From UBA1562 sp041653955 (lineage in GTDB: Bacteria > Omnitrophota > Gorgyraeia > Gygaellales > Profunditerraquicolaceae), in contig JBAZEH010000001.1 in NCBI GenBank assembly GCA_041653955.1, forward strand, positions 60,496 through 124,495: a stretch of 64,000 bases of DNA, in the 5' to 3' direction. The number at the start of each line of letters is the position of its first letter. The stretch's first letter is position 1. A program made the translations under genes and the position numbers. Of the stretch, positions 60,006-64,000 are shown in pieces. The notes beneath the pieces are model-generated. The model did not search any database and was not told where the DNA came from. It saw nothing but the letters and a program-made list of their open reading frames with translations.

Positions 60006-60401
60006 TTATTCTACGTTTAACTGTTTAGAACCCTGCCAAAGCCCGTGGATATTGCAATAGGAAGAGGCCAGGATCTCTCCCGGTTTCTCTGTCTTGAATT
60101 TTACAGACACTTCAGGATGCGTATATACCGTACTGGTATCCGCGCCCTGTATTGATTCTCCGTGCGAATTAAATTCAAATTTACCTACTTCATAAGGAAA
60201 TTTCTCTCCCGCGGGCAGGAAATAAACCCCTATCCAGCGTATATGATGGGCAGTAGTATTCGGATGCGGTATCTCTTTGCCTACGCTTACCGCGATAGAG
60301 AAAAATTCACCTTTCTTCACCTTATCCGGAACCTCTATTACCGGGGCATGCTTCTCTTTTTTCCAATCCGCGCTTTGAAATAATCCCTTTATATCCGCCA
60401 T
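60006..60401 (-). CDS. superoxide reductase (neelaredoxin / class II desulfoferrodoxin)
   Basis: 131 residues. Iron site ligands are in KKEKHAPVIEVP, PHPNTTAHHIRWI and the C-terminal YCNIHGLW (Cys and His); the catalytic Lys is in EKHAP. The N-terminal Fe(Cys)4 domain of desulfoferrodoxin is absent. Reduces superoxide without releasing O2, taking electrons from rubredoxin. A promoter lies just upstream. Confidence 0.95.
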   Translation of the reverse strand: MADIKGLFQSADWKKEKHAPVIEVPDKVKKGEFFSIAVSVGKEIPHPNTTAHHIRWIGVYFLPAGEKFPYEVGKFEFNSHGESIQGADTSTVYTHPEVSVKFKTEKPGEILASSYCNIHGLWQGSKQLNVE

Positions 60402-60428
60402 TTCTTCCTCCCTTCTGCCGACAATTTT

Positions 60429-60457
60429 ATTTTACTACGAACTTATGCCCTATGCAA
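60429..60457 (-). promoter_or_regulatory. probable promoter of superoxide reductase-ferritin unit
   Basis: Minus-strand TTGCAT, 17-base spacer, TAAAAT, in the 71-base gap between hcp and the superoxide reductase gene. The -10 lies about 28 bases before the ATG and leaves room for GGGAGG. Confidence 0.55.
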
Positions 60458-60472
60458 GAAGATTGCGGAGCG

Positions 60473-61762
60473 CTATTTACCGAATATCTCCTTTAAATCA
60501 TTCTCGGGAGTAGTTATCAGCTTCAGGCCGTAATTATCCTGGAGCACCTTTAATATGTTCGGGGTGATAAATGCCGGCGGGGTCGGGCCTATACGTATAC
60601 CCTTTACGCCAAGATGTAAAAGTGTCAACAATATCGCCACCGCCTTCTGTTCAAACCATGACAATATTATGGAAAGGGGCAAGTCATTGACCCCGCAATT
60701 AAACGCTTTGGATAAAGCGGCTGCTACCTGTATCGCCGAATAAGCGTTATTGCACTGGCCCATATCCAGAAGCCGCGGGACACCCTCTATCTCTCCAAAA
60801 TCAAGCTTATTGAACCTGTATTTACCGCAGGCTAGGGTCAATATAACACAATCTTCAGGCACCCTTTCGGCGAATTCCGTGTAATAGTTGCGCCCGGGCT
60901 TCGCGCCGTCGCATCCGCCGATAAGGAAAAAACGCCTGATCTTTCCTGCTTTTACCGCATTAACTATCTTATCGGCAAGGCCCAGGATAGCCGTATGGTG
61001 AAAACCCGTCATTATTTTCTTGCCCGCTGTTTTAGATAAAGGCGGGAGTGAACGTGCCTTTTCTATCAACGGGCTGAAATCCCTGCCTTTGATATGGGCG
61101 GCCCCGGGTATCCCTGTGATACCGACGGTAAATAACCTCTCTAAATAAGAATTATCAGGCGGTATCAAAACGCAGTTAGTGGTAGCAAGTATCGCTCCGC
61201 TGAAGGCATTGAACTCCTTCTTCTGCTCCTGCCAGGCGCCCCCGTAATTACCAGCCAGATGTTTGAATTTTTTCAATTCAGGATACCCGTGCGCGGGCAG
61301 CATCTCGCTATGGGTATATATATTAATCCCTGTGCCTTCGGTCTGTTTCAGTAATTCATACAAATCCAACAGATCATGCCCCGTGACAAGTATCCCCGGG
61401 CCGGGCCTTGTCCCGGTATCAACCTCTGTCGGCACAGGGTTGGCGAACCTCGCGGTATGCGCTTTATCTAATATCTCCATAACCCTTAAATTCATCTCCC
61501 CGCACCTTAAAATAAGCTCTAGGTACTGGCCAAGGTCAAAGCTGACATTAGTTATAGTCTTAAACAGCGCCTCATGCATAAAGGCGTCTACTTCTTCATC
61601 TTTGGCCCCTAATTCCCTGGCATGAAAAGCATAAGCAGCCATACCTTTTAAGCCGAACAGGAGGATATCCTGCAAGCTCTGTATATCCCCGTTTTTACCA
61701 CACACTCCTATATTAGTGCATCCGCTGCCCCCCGCGGTCTGTTCGCATTGATAACAAAACAT
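60473..61762 (-). CDS. hcp: hydroxylamine reductase / hybrid cluster protein, short form
   Basis: Starts MFCYQCEQTAGGSGCTNIGVC, giving C-x2-C-x8-C-x5-C for the first cluster; hybrid-cluster ligand regions CDGAKPGRNYYTEF, LTLACGKYRFN and MGQCNNAYSAIQVA follow. About 429 residues against 530-550 for classical Hcp: the deletion is that of the shortened class III forms. The start is set by AGGAGG six bases upstream (an ATG one codon earlier is equal). Role: NO or hydroxylamine reduction under nitrosative stress. The Rrf2 gene two genes upstream is the likely regulator. Confidence 0.94.
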   Translation of the reverse strand: MFCYQCEQTAGGSGCTNIGVCGKNGDIQSLQDILLFGLKGMAAYAFHARELGAKDEEVDAFMHEALFKTITNVSFDLGQYLELILRCGEMNLRVMEILDKAHTARFANPVPTEVDTGTRPGPGILVTGHDLLDLYELLKQTEGTGINIYTHSEMLPAHGYPELKKFKHLAGNYGGAWQEQKKEFNAFSGAILATTNCVLIPPDNSYLERLFTVGITGIPGAAHIKGRDFSPLIEKARSLPPLSKTAGKKIMTGFHHTAILGLADKIVNAVKAGKIRRFFLIGGCDGAKPGRNYYTEFAERVPEDCVILTLACGKYRFNKLDFGEIEGVPRLLDMGQCNNAYSAIQVAAALSKAFNCGVNDLPLSIILSWFEQKAVAILLTLLHLGVKGIRIGPTPPAFITPNILKVLQDNYGLKLITTPENDLKEIFGK

Positions 61763-61992
61763 CATTTGCCTCCTTTTAGCCGCTTCCACTTCTCTTCACC
61801 GATACAATCCCGCGCTGCTTTACACCAATCCGCGCAAGAAGGCACCCTGTAGCGGCTGGATAGCCCCTTGCATTTAGGGCATCTTACCCTTATCTCATCC
61901 GAAAATATCTCTATCAGGTATCCGCAGCCAGGGCACCTTATCGTCTCTACCTTTATATTCCTGTTATCCTGGCCCGGGCATTTATTTATCAT
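61762..61992 (-). CDS. small zinc-ribbon protein linked to Hcp
   Basis: 76 residues. Zinc ribbon CPGCGYLIEI...CPKCKG and a second Cys cluster CADWCKAARDCIGEEKW. This small protein is often found beside hcp in anaerobes, though its function is not known. The stop TGA overlaps the hcp start region, so the two are translationally coupled. Confidence 0.9.
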   Translation of the reverse strand: MINKCPGQDNRNIKVETIRCPGCGYLIEIFSDEIRVRCPKCKGLSSRYRVPSCADWCKAARDCIGEEKWKRLKGGK

Positions 61993-62002
61993 TACGGGCC
62001 CC

Positions 62003-62401
62003 CTATTTCAATAAAGAAGCTATGGTTATAGGACTTAACTCGTTAAGCATATGCCCTTCTATATTTTTTATCTTTCTCCTTAAAACGCAGCTCTTCATAT
62101 TGGGACAAGGAAGTTTTTTTAAAAAACACTCATTCAGGGCCAGCGGCCCCTGGAATATCCTGATCAGGCCCAGCAAAAATATTTTATTTGGCGCAACTAT
62201 CAATGAAAACCCTCCACCCTTGCCTTTATGGGACCTTAAGACCTTCTTTTTGTTTAATCTCTGCAGTATCTTCCTGAGGAAAGGGCGCGGCACCTTTAAT
62301 TCTCTTACCAATTCCGCCGCGGGGACTATATCTTTACTGCTGGATGCGATAAAAGATAACGCCCTTACGGCATAATCCGTATCCCTGGTTATTAATTTCA
62401 T
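62003..62401 (-). CDS. Rrf2-family regulator upstream of hcp (NsrR-like)
   Basis: 132 residues. DYAVRALSFIASSSKD, HTH helix VPRPFLRKILQRLNKKKVLRSHKGKGGG and three Cys in NECFLKKLPCPNMKSC, as needed for an Fe-S cluster that senses NO or iron. Likely repressor acting on the inverted repeat in the promoter at 62556-62578. Distinct from the sulfur-operon Rrf2 at 48739-49179. Confidence 0.92.
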   Translation of the reverse strand: MKLITRDTDYAVRALSFIASSSKDIVPAAELVRELKVPRPFLRKILQRLNKKKVLRSHKGKGGGFSLIVAPNKIFLLGLIRIFQGPLALNECFLKKLPCPNMKSCVLRRKIKNIEGHMLNELSPITIASLLK

Positions 62402-62448
62402 TATGCTGTTTATCCTATTAAACGGTTAAGGTGAAACGAAGGGGCAGT

Positions 62449-62532
62449 TTAACGTCGTGCCCAGGACAACCTACTGCAACCCTCTTTACAATGCGCTACC
62501 GGACGCAGCATATATCTGACTGTTACGCCCAT
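62449..62532 (-). CDS. candidate leader or small protein ahead of the Rrf2-hcp operon (27 aa)
   Basis: 27 codons beginning MGVTVRYMLRPVAHCKEGCS, with two Cys and a basic end. Perfect SD AAAGGAGG five bases before the ATG. It is the first frame after the operator-bearing promoter and ends 48 bases before the Rrf2 start. Could be a regulatory leader peptide or a secreted/metal-binding microprotein. No family recognised. Confidence 0.55.
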   Translation of the reverse strand: MGVTVRYMLRPVAHCKEGCSRLSWARR

Positions 62533-62555
62533 GCCGCCCTCCTTTCGTTATAGGT

Positions 62556-62584
62556 AATGATACCACAATAGTATCATTTGTCAA
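62556..62584 (-). promoter_or_regulatory. promoter with 23-bp inverted-repeat operator for the hcp operon
   Basis: TTGACA (62584-62579), 16-base spacer, TATCAT (62562-62557). A perfect dyad AATGATAC-N7-GTATCATT (62556-62578) fills the spacer and covers the -10. This arrangement would block polymerase when bound, consistent with repression by the Rrf2/NsrR-like protein of the same operon. Confidence 0.82.
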
Positions 62585-62602
62585 GAAAAAAATTCATTAT
62601 CT

Positions 62603-63643
62603 TTATTTAAGGAATATGTTGCTTAAATAGCCTATTAACACGACCTGGGGGACAACAACCACAGGAAGCCATAAAGCGGTCCGTTTGCCGACATTAGCCC
62701 AAAGGAGCCCTATCTCGGTATAATCCGTAGCCACCCCTGCCATTAAGAATACGAAACTATTGCCTAAAGCCCCTGTCTGCCTGTATATCTCAAAAGCCAG
62801 AGGGGATGACCCCTCGGAGCAAACCTCTATTGCCGTAGCCAAAGCAAGCGTCACCAGTAAACCTAAAAACGTCGGGCCCATAAACCTGTGGAAGAAATGG
62901 GTTGGTATATACGCTCCCGCTATACTGGCAATAAGCATGCCTATGATTATCCACCAGAGGATCATATCCGAAAGCGCAACCGCCCCCCTGATAACCCCCT
63001 TCAGATCGGCCGACAACCCAAAGAGGCTAAACCTGTAATTCTTCATCCTTGCCTTTATATCACTCAAAACAGAAAAATCACGGGATACCTCCACGCTATT
63101 TTTGTTCCTTTCGATCAGCCCTTTTTTGTCCAGGAAGATGAATATAAATCCCGTGTTTACGGCAATGGCCAGCGCTGCAATAACGATGAATAAACCCTTT
63201 AGTCCAAAGAAAGCGACCAGCATCATCGTTATCGGTATATTCGCCCAGGGGCTAGCCAGAAGAAAACTCACCACGCTGGGGTTAGAAGCGCCCTTCTTAT
63301 GTAATTGCATTGATAACGCGAGTATCCCATGGCTGCAGGCGCTCATCAAAAACCCCAATAGCACCGCGTTAAATATGGTAAGCGGGGACCTGCGGGAAAG
63401 GACCTTGGATATATACTCCCGGGGTATATAATGATCAATCACCCCTCCCAGGAAGAGCCCCAGCAAGACAGCCCACCAGATGACTTTAAGGTACGATATG
63501 AATGCCTGCCGGAAAGGAACAAGGGAAGAGATAAATAAAGAAGCCAATAACAATAGGATTGAAAGGCAGCTGACTATGAAAAGGCGGTTCTTGAAAATAT
63601 TTTTCTTTGCCGTAGAACAACATGCCGCGTGATCTTTTGCCAT
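62603..63643 (-). CDS. DUF318/SO_0444-type permease
   Basis: About 346 residues with eight to ten helices. COG0701 permease signature segments SACSHGILALSMQLHKKGAS and ATAIEVCSEGSSPLAFEI. The start MAKDHAACCSTAKK was chosen for its GGAG upstream and one-base overlap with the preceding stop (TGATG). The CC near the N-terminus may bind metal. Relatives export metals or arsenic species; substrate not proven. Confidence 0.87.
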   Translation of the reverse strand: MAKDHAACCSTAKKNIFKNRLFIVSCLSILLLLASLFISSLVPFRQAFISYLKVIWWAVLLGLFLGGVIDHYIPREYISKVLSRRSPLTIFNAVLLGFLMSACSHGILALSMQLHKKGASNPSVVSFLLASPWANIPITMMLVAFFGLKGLFIVIAALAIAVNTGFIFIFLDKKGLIERNKNSVEVSRDFSVLSDIKARMKNYRFSLFGLSADLKGVIRGAVALSDMILWWIIIGMLIASIAGAYIPTHFFHRFMGPTFLGLLVTLALATAIEVCSEGSSPLAFEIYRQTGALGNSFVFLMAGVATDYTEIGLLWANVGKRTALWLPVVVVPQVVLIGYLSNIFLK

Positions 63644-64000
63644 CACCTGCTCCAGATAAACCATACAAAAAGATAAGCCGTAACCACAGCCGCTAAAGTA
63701 AAAGGCACCCCTATCTTTAAGAAATCTTTGAATCTGGCTTCGTAGCCTTCTTTTTTGAGCAGCCCGCAGGCAACTATATTTGCCGATGCCCCTATGGGCG
63801 TGATATTCCCCCCGAGGCTGGCTCCGATCAGTAGCCCAAAGAGGAATAAAGACGGGTTTATATTCAGTTTGGCAGACATGGAGACCGCAACCGGAAGCAT
63901 GGCCGCCAGGAAAGGGACATTATCTATGAAGGCGGAAAGCACCATCGCGACAAAAACAAGCAGGGTATAGCCCAGGAATATATTCTGGCCTATCATACCC
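63643..64000 (-). CDS. ArsB/NhaD-like ion transporter, C-terminal part
   Basis: Gene enters from the right edge; the last 118 or so codons are visible. DNVPFLAAMLPVAVSM and GASLGGNITPIGASANIVACGLL are the helix-hairpin motifs of the ArsB/NhaD (SLC13-like) superfamily. The frame stays open to the window end, so the ATG at 63996 is probably internal. With the downstream permease it may form a metalloid or cation efflux pair. Confidence 0.88.
   Translation of the reverse strand, partial: GMIGQNIFLGYTLLVFVAMVLSAFIDNVPFLAAMLPVAVSMSAKLNINPSLFLFGLLIGASLGGNITPIGASANIVACGLLKKEGYEARFKDFLKIGVPFTLAAVVTAYLFVWFIWSR

Overview
This window looks like chromosome from a strictly fermentative or hydrogen-metabolising, Gram-negative anaerobe. 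The gene repertoire points to an uncultivated candidate phylum such as Omnitrophota. That placement is inference from gene style (TMTC-like TPR membrane proteins, small lipoproteins, Rnf plus a group 4 hydrogenase), since no rRNA or ribosomal protein is present to test it. An outer membrane is indicated by a TonB-dependent receptor and several lipobox proteins. No cytochrome or quinone enzyme was seen. Apart from cspA and one transposase, every gene lies on the minus strand, so the window reads from right to left.

Layout, left to right. 1-3.6 kb: the 3' part of an Rnf operon (rnfC, rnfG, truncated rnfD) behind an MFS gene and tRNA-Thr. 3.6-6.2 kb: cspA with a long structured leader, a TPR membrane protein, tRNA-Phe and an 82-bp tandem repeat that starts inside that tRNA. 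6.2-16 kb: pssA, small lipoproteins, an NSS transporter with a 34-residue MetS-like partner, a HycI-type hydrogenase protease, nnrE, a CNB-MinD-patatin fusion, a GH1 glucosidase and MFS exporters. 16-29.8 kb: an 18-gene operon joining a sulfhydrogenase-type NAD(P)H/flavin module, a group 4 [NiFe] hydrogenase, a PhoU-like protein and a near-complete Mrp antiporter. 29.9-40.4 kb: a second TPR paralogue, YqeY, a PfkB kinase, uppP, an acyl-ligase/ACP/acyltransferase fusion, a UMF1 transporter, an RluA enzyme, nadA and mnmA. 40.4-43 kb: a RAYT transposase element with 35-bp inverted ends, then a TonB receptor and birA. 43.9-49.3 kb: a sulfur operon (Rrf2, cysK, Nfu, DUF39, NIL-ferredoxin, LarE, cysteine desulfurase). 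49.2-62.6 kb: an oxygen, peroxide, superoxide and NO defence block with 2-oxoacid:ferredoxin oxidoreductase, ferredoxin and rubredoxin. 62.6-64 kb: a permease and the end of an ArsB/NhaD-like carrier.

How it fits together. 2-Oxoacid oxidation supplies reduced ferredoxin. Rnf and the hydrogenase-Mrp complex can both turn ferredoxin or NAD(P)H redox energy into an ion gradient, with H2 as the likely electron sink. The HycI-type protease probably matures the hydrogenase large subunit, which carries a cleavable-looking C-terminal tail. FprA, rubredoxin, a ferredoxin-NADP reductase-like protein, superoxide reductase, ferritin-like proteins, Tpx and Hcp protect this oxygen-sensitive chemistry. The sulfur operon is consistent with cysteine and homocysteine synthesis directly from sulfide.

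Several real genes are shorter than 60 codons and were read directly from the sequence: rubredoxin, a half-ferritin, the MetS-like subunit, and candidate microproteins of 20, 27 and 28 residues. Consensus sigma70-type promoters are recognisable, and several sit so close to the start codon that leaderless mRNAs are predicted.
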